Made by a program: the position numbers and the translations under genes
The notes under the pieces: model-generated
Database searches by the model: none
What the model was told of the DNA's origin: nothing
Seen by the model: only the letters and a program-made list of their open reading frames with translations
Shown here: positions 1-7,332 of the stretch, piece after piece
Position numbering within the stretch: the first letter of the stretch is position 1
Layout of the letters: each line of letters begins with the position of its first letter
NCBI GenBank assembly: GCA_003598085.1
Contig: QZKU01000105.1
Span: forward strand, 1-46,284
Length of the DNA: 46,284 bases
Reading direction: 5' to 3'
Source of the DNA: Candidatus Abyssobacteria bacterium SURF_5
GTDB lineage: Bacteria > Abyssobacteria > SURF-5

Positions 1-115
1 AATACCCTCTGCGACATTGCTCTATTCCTCTTTCACCATAAAAACCCTGTCTTTGTGCCCTTTCACTCACTTCCGAATGTCGGGTTGCGGAATCGCTGAA
101 CGGCACGGGTGTTTT

Positions 116-144
116 TTGAGAAAGACGCCGCTCTCTGCTATAAT
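116..144 (+). promoter_or_regulatory. Sigma70-type promoter for the His/Cys protein and SPFH operon
   Basis: TTGAGA at 116-121, a 17-base spacer and TATAAT at 139-144. The -10 is preceded by TG at 136-137, an extended -10. Transcription should start near 151, ahead of the ATG at 187. This argues against the in-frame GTG at 109 as a start. Seen directly; activity is inferred. Confidence 0.65.
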
Positions 145-186
145 TGTGTTTTGACAGGAACAAACGGTCAGCAAATGAGGAGCTTT

Positions 187-495
187 ATGCTCGACACAAG
201 CAAGAGAGTGTTTGTTGCCCGCAGCGCGTTGGCAAATACAATCGCATTGGTTTTATTGGTAGCGTTTCTGTCAGCATCCTTCCTGGGAAGTTTTCATCTC
301 GCCTTATGCCATTCCGACCACGCAGAAGAACTGTGTCCATATTGCAAGTACAGCCAATTGTCAGTGGATATCCCCGTTGCCGCCAATCTATGTGTCTTTG
401 TCCCCGTGGCAGCGACATCGCCTCCGATCTGCTTCGCCGGCGGTGGATTCTTTGCCGTCCCTCCGTCAGAGCCTCGCGCCCCGCCGTCCGCCTGA
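187..495 (+). CDS. Small exported His/Cys-containing protein (unknown; loosely DUF2946-like)
   Basis: A 102-residue protein of unknown function. The ATG at 187 is chosen because GAGGAG lies just upstream and a strong promoter ends at 144. Residues about 12-37 form one hydrophobic segment that could be a signal peptide or anchor. It is followed by a short motif, CHSDHAEELCPYCKYSQ, with two His and three Cys. The remainder is Ala/Pro/Gly-rich and low in charge. His/Cys motifs after an N-terminal hydrophobic segment occur in DUF2946-like small proteins linked to metal handling, but the match is weak and by eye only. It lies 104 bases before the CDF-HflK fusion on the same strand, so a role with metal transport is an inference. 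Confidence 0.5.
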   Translation: MLDTSKRVFVARSALANTIALVLLVAFLSASFLGSFHLALCHSDHAEELCPYCKYSQLSVDIPVAANLCVFVPVAATSPPICFAGGGFFAVPPSEPRAPPSA

Positions 496-599
496 ATTTG
501 ACCGGGCGGTATCAGTCGTTTTTCTCTCATTGAAATATAAATCCGACGCCGGTCTCAGCCAATCCAATGAGACCGTCGGGCACTTCCTTAGAGGAACCC

Positions 600-2486
600 A
601 TGACAAAGCAGGAAAAAGCGGCGATAGTTTCCATAGCCGTTAACCTTGCGCTTACACTGATCAAATTTGTTCTCGCCTCTGTTACCGCCAGTATCGCACT
701 TCTGGCCGAGTCATATCATTCCATGGCCGACATCCTGTCGTCTGTCATGGTCCTGCTGGCTGTTAGAGCTGACCGGTTAGATCACTCAAACTTCCTGGAG
801 GCGCAAGAAGGGACGAAAGGCAAGCAGCCTCCGGCCAGGAACAAGCCTAAGATCTTCACCCCGGGTACATGGGGAAATAAAGCGGCAATGATAATAGGGG
901 GTCTGCTCATCCTGGCCGCCGTCAACATTTTTGGCAGGGTCAGCCAGTCCGGAACTGCATCAGTTCGCTATCCGCTGAGCGCGGCGGCGATACTCGGTTT
1001 TCTTGCGCTGTGCTCCTATCTGCTTTACCGCTTCGAAAGCTCAGTGGGTGAAGACACCCGGTCAAACGCATTGATTGCTGATGGACGGCATGCGCAAACC
1101 GACATGCTGGCTTCGGTTCTTGTCGTGATTTCCCTGATTGCAGACAAGGTTGGATTGGGATTTGACAGAATCGCGGCGGGCATAATCGCCCTGTACATCC
1201 TCACGAGCGCCCTCTTTATCCTGGCCAAAGCCTTGCGTTCGTACGCCGCTACGTCCGGATTACAGGCTTTATCACGCGACGTCATCTATGAAGATATCCT
1301 TTTCCTCCTCGTCTATCGCGCTTATTCGAGAATTGACGAATCTCTGTGGGAAAGAGTGAGCCGGTTTCCAGGCCTGAAAGGTACAAATGAAACGGTAAAG
1401 AAGCGAGTCGCGTCCGTGTTGATTGTTCTGTTGTTCCTGATTGTATCGTGTGCCTACGCCGCGTCCGGAATTTACGTCCTGGGGCCGGGAGAAGAGGCGA
1501 TCATAGAGCGGTTCGGAAAACCGCTGCATACAGACTCGCCGGTCGGCCCGGGACTCCATTATCATTGGCCATGGCCCGTCGAGCGCGTGAAGATGGCCGA
1601 CGTAAAAAGCATCAGACGCTTGACGATCGGATATAAGACCGGCGATGAACAATTCCTGATATTGTGGACCAACAAGCATTATCTCCGTGAATATTCGTTA
1701 ATCACGGGAGAGGGGCCTTTTCTCGATGTGGCGATGAATGTGCATTACCGAGTGCAGAATCTCTACAATTATCTGTTCAACAGCGCCGAACCGGACAGCG
1801 CCATCAAAAAGATTGGCTATAACGTCCTCCGAGAAACCCTTGGAATAAGGCCTTTCTTTTCCTCGATTACCGCAGACCGAGACGCGTTGGAGGATACCAT
1901 TCTCGCTGAAATGCAGCGGCGGGTTGATGATCTGGGTCTCGGCCTTCTGGTACAGAACGTCTGTTTCCGAGATCTGCATCCTCCGACTCAGGTGGCATCG
2001 GCTTTCGAAGACGTGGTGAGCGCGCAGGAGGATTATGAGACATACATAGAAGAAGCCCATGGTTACCGCATGGACCTGTTACCGCGTGTCCGAGCTGCCG
2101 CCACAACAACACTCAACGATGCCGAGGCCTACCGCATTGCCCAGATAGCGCAGAGCCAAGGCAAAGCGCGCTTCTTCTTGCTGCAACAAGAGGTGTATCG
2201 GAACCGACAAGACGTTACCAAACTGCGGATGGTGCTCGAGACCATCGAGGAGGCTCTTTCCGGCACGCCCAAGTATGTCGTCAGCCGGAATGGGACCGGT
2301 GAAAATCCCGACTTGTGGTTCTCAGTGCCTCCGTTCGCCCAAATACCCCCTCTCAGCACTCAAACAGGAATGGAAGCACAGCCCAAGCAGATGAACGTCC
2401 AGAAGAAATTCGAAATCAATGGAGAAGAAGATTTGATTGATGCCATTACACGGTTTCATCAGGAAAGAGCGGGAGCAAAAAAATGA
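600..2486 (+). CDS. Fusion of a cation diffusion facilitator membrane domain with an HflK-type SPFH domain
   Basis: A 628-residue protein; the ATG at 600 follows AGAGGAA. Residues about 8-212 look like the six-helix membrane part of a CDF zinc/cation exporter. Both metal-site motifs are present: H40-x3-D44 in helix 2 (ESYHSMAD) and H164-x3-D168 in helix 5 (DGRHAQTD). A hydrophilic insert of about 40 residues lies between helices 2 and 3. The usual soluble CDF C-terminal domain is replaced by a linker, a further helix at about 270-291 and an SPFH/HflK domain to the end. HflK landmarks include VLGPGEEAIIERFGKP and GLHYHWPWPVE. HflK and HflC form a membrane cage around FtsH in other bacteria. 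The last four bases overlap the hflC-like start. The transporter half could be functional or a metal sensor. Confidence 0.85.
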   Translation: MTKQEKAAIVSIAVNLALTLIKFVLASVTASIALLAESYHSMADILSSVMVLLAVRADRLDHSNFLEAQEGTKGKQPPARNKPKIFTPGTWGNKAAMIIGGLLILAAVNIFGRVSQSGTASVRYPLSAAAILGFLALCSYLLYRFESSVGEDTRSNALIADGRHAQTDMLASVLVVISLIADKVGLGFDRIAAGIIALYILTSALFILAKALRSYAATSGLQALSRDVIYEDILFLLVYRAYSRIDESLWERVSRFPGLKGTNETVKKRVASVLIVLLFLIVSCAYAASGIYVLGPGEEAIIERFGKPLHTDSPVGPGLHYHWPWPVERVKMADVKSIRRLTIGYKTGDEQFLILWTNKHYLREYSLITGEGPFLDVAMNVHYRVQNLYNYLFNSAEPDSAIKKIGYNVLRETLGIRPFFSSITADRDALEDTILAEMQRRVDDLGLGLLVQNVCFRDLHPPTQVASAFEDVVSAQEDYETYIEEAHGYRMDLLPRVRAAATTTLNDAEAYRIAQIAQSQGKARFFLLQQEVYRNRQDVTKLRMVLETIEEALSGTPKYVVSRNGTGENPDLWFSVPPFAQIPPLSTQTGMEAQPKQMNVQKKFEINGEEDLIDAITRFHQERAGAKK

Positions 2487-3385
2487 AGAGCATAATCGCC
2501 TTTGTATCAATTATTGTTGGCATCCTGATCGCCGCCACTTCCTTCTTCTTTACAGCGGACGAATCGGAATACGTGGTAATGACGCAGTTCGGGAATCCGA
2601 TCAGAACGATCCGACAGGCCGGCCTGCACCGGAAGCTGCCCTGGCAATCCGTTAATCGGGTCGATCGCCGTATGCAGCTTTATGAAACACCCCTGATAGA
2701 ATACCTCACCAGCGATAAGAAAAATGTCGTCCTTCAGGCGTTTGTCTGTTGGCATGTCGATGACCCACTCGAGTTTTTCCGCGCCATGAGGACGTTCGAG
2801 AGCGCGAATCAGAGGCTGGATGACCTGGTAACCGCTTCAATGGGAGCAAAGCTCGGTGATTACGAAATGTCCAATCTCATTTCAATCAACCCGGACGAGG
2901 TGAAGATTTCAGAAATGGAAAAGACCATCGCCTCGGAGATAAACGCAAAAACCAAGGCGGGATATGGCATTCACGTCAGCCGCGTCGGCGTTTCCAGACT
3001 CGCTCTGCCGGAGGATAATGCCCAGAGCGTTTACAAGAGAATGGAGGCCGAGCGCTCAGCCATCGCAAACGAGTATCGCGCTCTCGGACATGAGGAGGCG
3101 GATAAGATCAAGTCGGAGGCTGACAGAGAAAAAAGCGACATCATTGCCAAGGCCTATAGCGAAGCTCAGATAATTCGGGGTGAGGGAGACGCAAAGGCCG
3201 CCGAAATCTATGCAAAAGCATATTCACAGGCTCCCGACTTCTTCGAACTGATGAGAACTCTGGAGGTATACAAAAAAATCCTTAACAAAGAAACCATCAT
3301 CGTCATGTCGGCCGACTCAGACCTCCTGAAATACCTGGACGGAACCCTGACTGCCGGAATGAAAGAAACTGGTGCAGCACAGTGA
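2483..3385 (+). CDS. hflC: HflC-like SPFH membrane protein
   Basis: A 300-residue stomatin/prohibitin-family protein. One N-terminal membrane segment (about 4-24) is followed by an SPFH domain starting with EYVVMTQFGNPIRTI and the HflC-like GLHRKLPWQSV. A charged, Ala-rich helical stretch from about 185 to 245 should form the coiled coil that assembles the cage. HflC normally pairs with HflK to modulate the FtsH protease. The start overlaps the previous stop by four bases (ATGA), and its own stop overlaps the next GTG start. The three genes are therefore translationally coupled and probably give one hetero-oligomer. Family assignment is firm; the partner protease is not in the window. Confidence 0.87.
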   Translation: MKSIIAFVSIIVGILIAATSFFFTADESEYVVMTQFGNPIRTIRQAGLHRKLPWQSVNRVDRRMQLYETPLIEYLTSDKKNVVLQAFVCWHVDDPLEFFRAMRTFESANQRLDDLVTASMGAKLGDYEMSNLISINPDEVKISEMEKTIASEINAKTKAGYGIHVSRVGVSRLALPEDNAQSVYKRMEAERSAIANEYRALGHEEADKIKSEADREKSDIIAKAYSEAQIIRGEGDAKAAEIYAKAYSQAPDFFELMRTLEVYKKILNKETIIVMSADSDLLKYLDGTLTAGMKETGAAQ

Positions 3386-4383
3386 AATGGGCAGATAACA
3401 GATCGGAATTCTCTTCGGAGCTGCTGATCCTCAGGAGAATCAGCCGGCGTCTGCTCTTCTGGATTTTCATTCTCGCCGTCATTTGTTACCCCCTCAGCGG
3501 AATCTACATCGTCGGTGTAAACGAGACAGGTATCCTCAAGAAATTCGGCCGCGTCGTTAATCGCCGGGTTTCTTCCGGCCTGCATTACCGCATCCCATGG
3601 CCGGTGGACAAAGTGATAAAGGTCTCTACCAAAGAAATCCGCCGGTTCCAGGCCGGATTCGGAGCCGACCCCGAGGAAGTGAACCGGTATGAGCGCGATT
3701 TCGGGGCCTTGGACGGAAATCGGCTGGGATCGTTCGTTGTCCCCTACTGCATTACGGGCGACAAGAACATCATTCACATGAAAATAATCGCCCAATACCG
3801 CATTGATGATCCGAAGGCCTACTTGACCCGCTTCAAAGATGCCGAAGGCGTGGCTCTTCGTTGCATCCAGTCCGCAATCCTGAAAAGACTCAGCTATGCG
3901 GATGTCGATTCTGCGCTCACGGCAGGAAGGGTCGTGCTCCAGAAGGACATCCTTGCAGACGTCCAGAAACAGTTGTCCGATTTGAATACCGGCATAACTG
4001 TTTTCTCAGCAGAAATAAAGAACGCGCGGCCCCCCGCCAGCGTCGCCCAAGCTTTTAAAGATGTCATAAATGCCCGAGAAGAACTGCGGGCAATGGTCCA
4101 TGACGCCCAGGCCTATCGAAATCAGATAATACCGGAAGGCAAAGCCGAAGCCGCACGAATCCTGAATGAGGCCCAAGCCTATAAAACCAAAAAGATAGCA
4201 CATGCCCGGGGCGAGGCACAAAGATTTGAACTGCTGGCAAGTGAGTTTAACAAAGACAAGGAGCTCACTACCCGCCGCCTGCGCCTAGACACCCTCGCCG
4301 AGATACTCCCGTCAGTCCGAAAACTCATTGTCGGAACCGAGCAAGGTGAGGATATCGCAAACCTCAGATTCCTAACCAGGTAA
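3382..4383 (+). CDS. hflK: HflK-like SPFH membrane protein, second copy
   Basis: A 333-residue HflK-type protein starting with GTG at 3382, overlapping the hflC-like stop by four bases. A membrane helix lies at about 23-45. It is followed by GIYIVGVNETGILKKFGRV and LHYRIPWPVDKV, which match the opening of the HflK SPFH domain. An Ala/Glu/Arg-rich coiled-coil region covers about 230-300. Unlike the 600-2486 protein it has no transporter domain, so the operon encodes two HflK-type proteins per HflC. This could allow alternating or mixed cages. A hairpin with a short T-run lies about 145 bases downstream. Confidence 0.87.
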   Translation: MKWADNRSEFSSELLILRRISRRLLFWIFILAVICYPLSGIYIVGVNETGILKKFGRVVNRRVSSGLHYRIPWPVDKVIKVSTKEIRRFQAGFGADPEEVNRYERDFGALDGNRLGSFVVPYCITGDKNIIHMKIIAQYRIDDPKAYLTRFKDAEGVALRCIQSAILKRLSYADVDSALTAGRVVLQKDILADVQKQLSDLNTGITVFSAEIKNARPPASVAQAFKDVINAREELRAMVHDAQAYRNQIIPEGKAEAARILNEAQAYKTKKIAHARGEAQRFELLASEFNKDKELTTRRLRLDTLAEILPSVRKLIVGTEQGEDIANLRFLTR

Positions 4384-4745
4384 AGCCCTCAGAATACCCG
4401 CATGATCGTCCCGTTTTCCTTGGCACGTTGTGATCCGCAGATTTGAACCAAACGCGGGTGTGCGCGATAGAGATTCGTCAAGCTGAACATTCAATAACAA
4501 GGAGAGAATTTTCCGGGGGATGCGGGTAGGGCATTGCCGGTGGGGGGGACTTGCCGGCAATGCCCTCTCTTTTATCTGGTTCGTGGCCGCACGACGGGCT
4601 TTACATCGTGCTCATACCCGCACGTCATATGGGCTCATCTGGGGAACCTTGGGGTCTTGAACTTTCTTTCCTCCCTCATTAGGCGTTCTAGGAGTCATCT
4701 ATATTAACCCGCCTCTCGCTTCAAGCGATGCAAGCGGCGAAACAC
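4384..4745. other. Intergenic stretch after the SPFH operon
   Basis: 362 bases between the HflK-like stop and the end of the small minus-strand gene. It contains the hairpin at 4528-4566. I see no coding sequence with a ribosome-binding site and no RNA gene. Confidence 0.5.
4528..4566 (+). terminator. Likely intrinsic terminator of the SPFH operon
   Basis: A perfect 13-base stem (AGGGCATTGCCGG pairing with CCGGCAATGCCCT) with a 13-base G-rich loop, followed by CTCTTTTATC at 4567-4576. The T-run is short, so termination may be partial. On the minus strand there is no T-run, so it would not serve the convergent genes well. Confidence 0.6.
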
Positions 4746-4955
4746 CTAAAGTTTTGGCCGTCCAAGAAAGAACTTCGATGAAGCTGCTCCGCCAAGTGTC
4801 TTCGCCTCATCAGAGCCGCTTTTCGAGCTCTTTTTCGCCGGGAACACGATTTCCTTTTTTAAACTGTCGATCAGCCGGTCCAATTCCTTAAGTTGATCAG
4901 TATCCAGCTTTATCGGTCGCAGCGCTTTTTCGTCTGCTTTTGTCTCTTTTGCCAT
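4746..4955 (-). CDS. Small charged protein of unknown function
   Basis: 69 residues, not recognised. The ATG at 4955 is preceded by AGAGGTAAGG, a good ribosome-binding site, which is the main reason for calling it. The protein is Lys/Asp-rich with an amphipathic stretch (LDTDQLKELDRLIDSLKKEI), a basic Ser/Lys region and a Phe/Leu tail. There is no signal peptide or membrane segment. It lies 74 bases after the TetR gene, and the gap holds a second copy of the TetR operator. It may therefore be a member of that regulon with separate control. A soluble helical or phasin-like granule-binding role is possible but unsupported. Confidence 0.5.
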   Translation of the reverse strand: MAKETKADEKALRPIKLDTDQLKELDRLIDSLKKEIVFPAKKSSKSGSDEAKTLGGAASSKFFLGRPKL

Positions 4956-4998
4956 TGCCTTACCTCTTCAAGCTTCCTGTTCAAGCGGTTGCCTCTAA

Positions 4999-5012
4999 AC
5001 CGACCAGTCGGT
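4999..5012. promoter_or_regulatory. Second TetR-type operator, upstream of the small charged protein
   Basis: ACCGAC-CA-GTCGGT, the same core as the operator in front of the tetR gene at 5650-5667. It sits between the tetR stop and the downstream small gene. On the minus strand GATAAT lies just upstream of the operator and could be part of a promoter, but no good -35 is visible. Confidence 0.65.
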
Positions 5013-5029
5013 ATGTCATTATCAAATTT

Positions 5030-5641
5030 TTAAGAGGCCACTCCTTCAAGCACCAGCAACCGCAAATTCTTGAACAGCCACGATAGCTCGAGGCGGTCCG
5101 GGTCCAGATGCGCCATCATCGTCGTCCCCTGAAGCGCACCGATGATCAAAAGAGCCAAAGAATCCGGATTCACCCATTCCTTGAACAAACCCTCTTGCTT
5201 TCCCTGCTCGAGGATCTGGACAATGCTCTGCTTCCAATTCATGTAGATCTTCCGAAGGCGTTCGGAAAAATGCTGCTCGACCTCCATCATTTCCGCCGTC
5301 AGGACCGCCAGCAGGGCGCACCCATGGAAAACATTGCCCTCGTGCGTCTTGATCATGATATCAAACATCCGTTCAATCTTGGCGAGGGCCCCTTTTTCCC
5401 TGGCAACCTCATTCAGCACGTTTTTTACCCAAAAATCCTTCATATATTCAATAACTGCATCGCCAAGTTCTTCCTTGCTCTTGAAATGGAAGTAGAATCC
5501 GCCTTTGGTAATGCCCGAGGCGGTCAGTATCTGAGTCAACGAAGTGCTGTGGAAGCCGTTCTTTCTGAACAGTTCAGCCGCAACTTCCACGATCCGTTCG
5601 CGAGTGTGCTTCCCTTTTTCTAAGGTTGTAGTCATCATCAT
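5030..5641 (-). CDS. TetR/AcrR-family transcriptional regulator
   Basis: 203 residues when started at the first of three consecutive ATGs (5641, 5638, 5635). The N-terminal 60 residues are a typical TetR helix-turn-helix: TRERIVEVAAELFRKNGF, then TSLTQILTASGITKGGFYFH, then FKSKEEL. The C-terminal ligand-binding part is helical, with short runs such as CALLAVLTAEMMEVEQHF. An in-frame GTG at 5686 is rejected because it lies inside the promoter. A palindromic operator lies between the -10 box and the start, so autorepression is expected. A second identical operator core precedes the next gene. The ligand is unknown. Confidence 0.9.
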   Translation of the reverse strand: MMMTTTLEKGKHTRERIVEVAAELFRKNGFHSTSLTQILTASGITKGGFYFHFKSKEELGDAVIEYMKDFWVKNVLNEVAREKGALAKIERMFDIMIKTHEGNVFHGCALLAVLTAEMMEVEQHFSERLRKIYMNWKQSIVQILEQGKQEGLFKEWVNPDSLALLIIGALQGTTMMAHLDPDRLELSWLFKNLRLLVLEGVAS

Positions 5642-5649
5642 TCTCTTAA

Positions 5650-5667
5650 AAACCGACCAGTCGGTTT
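5650..5667. promoter_or_regulatory. TetR autoregulatory operator
   Basis: Arms AAACCGAC and GTCGGTTT around a CA centre, a perfect 8-base inverted repeat. It lies immediately downstream of the -10 box of the tetR promoter and just upstream of the ATG run. A bound repressor would cover the transcription start. The core recurs at 4999-5012. Confidence 0.8.
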
Positions 5668-5676
5668 CTAACACAA

Positions 5677-5705
5677 ATTTTACCACGCTCCCCCTGTCTT
5701 GTCAA
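5677..5705 (-). promoter_or_regulatory. Promoter of the tetR gene
   Basis: On the minus strand TTGACA (5705-5700), 17 bases, TAAAAT (5682-5677). This is a near-consensus sigma70 promoter. It places the transcription start inside the operator and fixes the start codon at 5641-5635. Confidence 0.75.
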
Positions 5706-5869
5706 TACAAAATGACAAAAATTTCAAAATTTATTCCTTATCTTCGCGCATTTCAAGAGGCAGGTTGATCATGAAGTCGAAGTTTCCATGACCACAGCAT
5801 GAGACAATCAGGGCTGGCCGAGACTGGGTGTGAGATTCGTATGTAACTGATTAATAATGAAGGATTTAC

Positions 5870-6130
5870 TTAACCGATAATGTCAATCAGGTGGTCGGTA
5901 TCGCCGGCAACGTTGGATGGCGCTTGAGACTCGTTTTCGGCTGTGGCGGCGGGCAACACTTCAAACTTTTTCAGCATCTGACCGGCGCTTCTTCTTACAC
6001 CCTGATCCCGGATATCAACCGGCATCTTCCTGGCGGAACTTTGTTCCGGGACGTTTTTTTTAACCGCAGCCGCTTCTTGAATTTCGTTTAAATCAGGACG
6101 GCCCGGGTCAAGCGGAAATCGAACTCCCAT
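5870..6130 (-). CDS. Small hypothetical protein
   Basis: 86 residues, not recognised. The ATG at 6130 is supported by GGAGGAA five bases upstream and by a promoter at 6153-6181; a longer in-frame start at 6247 would lie upstream of that promoter. The sequence is hydrophilic and probably disordered, with no signal peptide or membrane helix. It starts MGVRFPLDPGRPDLNEI, has a basic middle (RRSAGQMLKKFEVLP) and ends acidic and hydrophobic (DHLIDIIG). It is divergent from the phosphatase gene, and the two promoters lie about 10 bases apart. No function is proposed. Confidence 0.5.
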   Translation of the reverse strand: MGVRFPLDPGRPDLNEIQEAAAVKKNVPEQSSARKMPVDIRDQGVRRSAGQMLKKFEVLPAATAENESQAPSNVAGDTDHLIDIIG

Positions 6131-6152
6131 CAGATTCCTCCATGCACCAAAA

Positions 6153-6181
6153 ATTGTAGCATGTGCAAAACGTGGCGTCAA
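6153..6181 (-). promoter_or_regulatory. Promoter of the 86-residue protein gene
   Basis: Minus strand TTGACG (6181-6176), 17 bases, TACAAT (6158-6153). It is near consensus and about 23 bases upstream of the chosen ATG. Confidence 0.6.
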
Positions 6182-6191
6182 TATAGGGAAG

Positions 6192-6221
6192 TTAGATGCT
6201 TTTGCCATAGTGTGGTATAAT
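6192..6221 (+). promoter_or_regulatory. Promoter of the phosphatase / Mut7-C / MEMO operon
   Basis: TTAGAT at 6192-6197, 18 bases, TATAAT at 6216-6221, with TG at 6213-6214 making an extended -10. The first gene starts about 75 bases past the expected transcription start. Confidence 0.55.
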
Positions 6222-6301
6222 GCTGAAAAAATTCGGGCCGCCTGCATCGATTACGTAAGTTTTTCTGTTGAGGGATAAGAAGCTTGCTGGATCTCTGAAC
6301 G

Positions 6302-6805
6302 ATGGAATACAGACGAACACTTTTAAACTTCAGCTTCGTGGTGCCCGGGCTTTTAGCGGGGATGGCAAGGCCGGGAACGACCGGCTCGCTGGAGCAGGAT
6401 TTGATTTTCCTTCAGATGCAGGGAATCAAGGCGCTGCTTTCGCTGTCGGAAGCGGAAGTGGATGAGCAGACGGTGCTTCAACGCGGCTTCGATTTTTTGC
6501 ACATTCCAGTTGCCGATTTCACGGCTCCCACGCTCAAACAGGTGGAGCAAGCGATGGAATTCGTAGAGAGAAAGATCGATCTCGAAGGGAAACCGGTCGT
6601 CATCTTTTGCGGGGCCGGATGTGGAAGAACGGGGACGTTCCTTGCATGTTACTTCGTGAAAAAGGGAAAATTACCGGAAGAAGCGATCCACCATGTCCGC
6701 TCGATCAGGCCCTGCTCGATCGAGACAGGCAGCCAGCGCGAGTTGATATACAAGTATGCGGAACATTTGAGGGTCAGCGGCAGGGACGGCAAAGTGGAAT
6801 CGTAG
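6302..6805 (+). CDS. Dual-specificity / tyrosine protein phosphatase
   Basis: A 167-residue cysteine phosphatase. The catalytic CX5R loop is intact: C103-GAGCG-R109-T in FCGAGCGRTGT. A general-acid Asp is at D72 in VADFTAP. The opening NFSFVVPGLLAGMARPG matches the start of DUSP23-like phosphatases, so the ATG at 6302 gives a full-length domain, although its ribosome-binding site is weak. It should dephosphorylate phospho-Tyr/Ser/Thr proteins or small phosphorylated substrates in the cytoplasm. It heads a plus-strand unit with a Mut7-C protein 37 bases later and a MEMO-AMMECR1 fusion. The substrate cannot be told from sequence. Confidence 0.9.
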   Translation: MEYRRTLLNFSFVVPGLLAGMARPGTTGSLEQDLIFLQMQGIKALLSLSEAEVDEQTVLQRGFDFLHIPVADFTAPTLKQVEQAMEFVERKIDLEGKPVVIFCGAGCGRTGTFLACYFVKKGKLPEEAIHHVRSIRPCSIETGSQRELIYKYAEHLRVSGRDGKVES

Positions 6806-6842
6806 GCGAAGTCTACCTCCTATCCCTCACAGGTTTTTTCCT

Positions 6843-7331
6843 TTGAAAGATCTTTCCCGCGCACCTTCGACACGACCGGCTTTCCTTGCCGATGAGATGC
6901 TGGGCCGCCTTGCGAAATGGCTGAGGCTGCTGGGTTATGATACGGCATATGCAAAGAATGTCGACGACGCAGTCGTCCTCGATCTGGCAATACAAGAAGA
7001 GCGCATTATCCTGACGCGCGACACGCTGCTGATTCGCCGCAAGCGGTGTCGTAATTATATCTTCGTCAGAAGCGACCATTGGCGCGAGCAGTTGCAGCAA
7101 GTGTATGTCGAGGCGCATCTCTCGGTCGAATCGGCTCTCACTATTTGTCCGGTCTGCAATTATCCGCTCCGCCTTGAAAACAGGGAATCATTGCGGCCGG
7201 TGGTTCCACCGTACGTGTATCAGACACAGAAAACGTTTTCTCGCTGTGATCGTTGCGCCCGCATCTATTGGCAGGCATCTCATGTGCAGCGGATTATCGA
7301 GGAACTGAGGACATTGCCGAAGGAGTCCTAG
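6843..7331 (+). CDS. Mut7-C RNase-domain (PIN-like) protein with zinc ribbon
   Basis: 162 residues starting with TTG at 6843. No ATG or GTG allows inclusion of the conserved FLADEMLGRLAKWLRLLGYD opening. Residues about 13-90 match the Mut7-C/DUF82 PIN-like nuclease fold, with acidic residues in FLADEM, YAKNVDDA and ILTRDTLLI. The C-terminal part has a zinc ribbon with CPVC and CDRC pairs. These proteins are thought to act on RNA, but bacterial substrates are not established. The stop is one base before the next ATG, so it is translationally linked to the MEMO fusion. The TTG start has little visible ribosome-binding site. Confidence 0.85.
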   Translation: MKDLSRAPSTRPAFLADEMLGRLAKWLRLLGYDTAYAKNVDDAVVLDLAIQEERIILTRDTLLIRRKRCRNYIFVRSDHWREQLQQVYVEAHLSVESALTICPVCNYPLRLENRESLRPVVPPYVYQTQKTFSRCDRCARIYWQASHVQRIIEELRTLPKES

Positions 7332-7332
7332 T

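Noticed and set aside
109-186. GTG-initiated extension of the first small protein
   Set aside because: The start would lie upstream of the -10 box at 139-144, and a good ribosome-binding site is at the ATG at 187.
5650-5667. Palindrome considered as a terminator or attachment site
   Set aside because: Its position right after a strong -10 box and the second copy at 4999 fit a repressor operator better.
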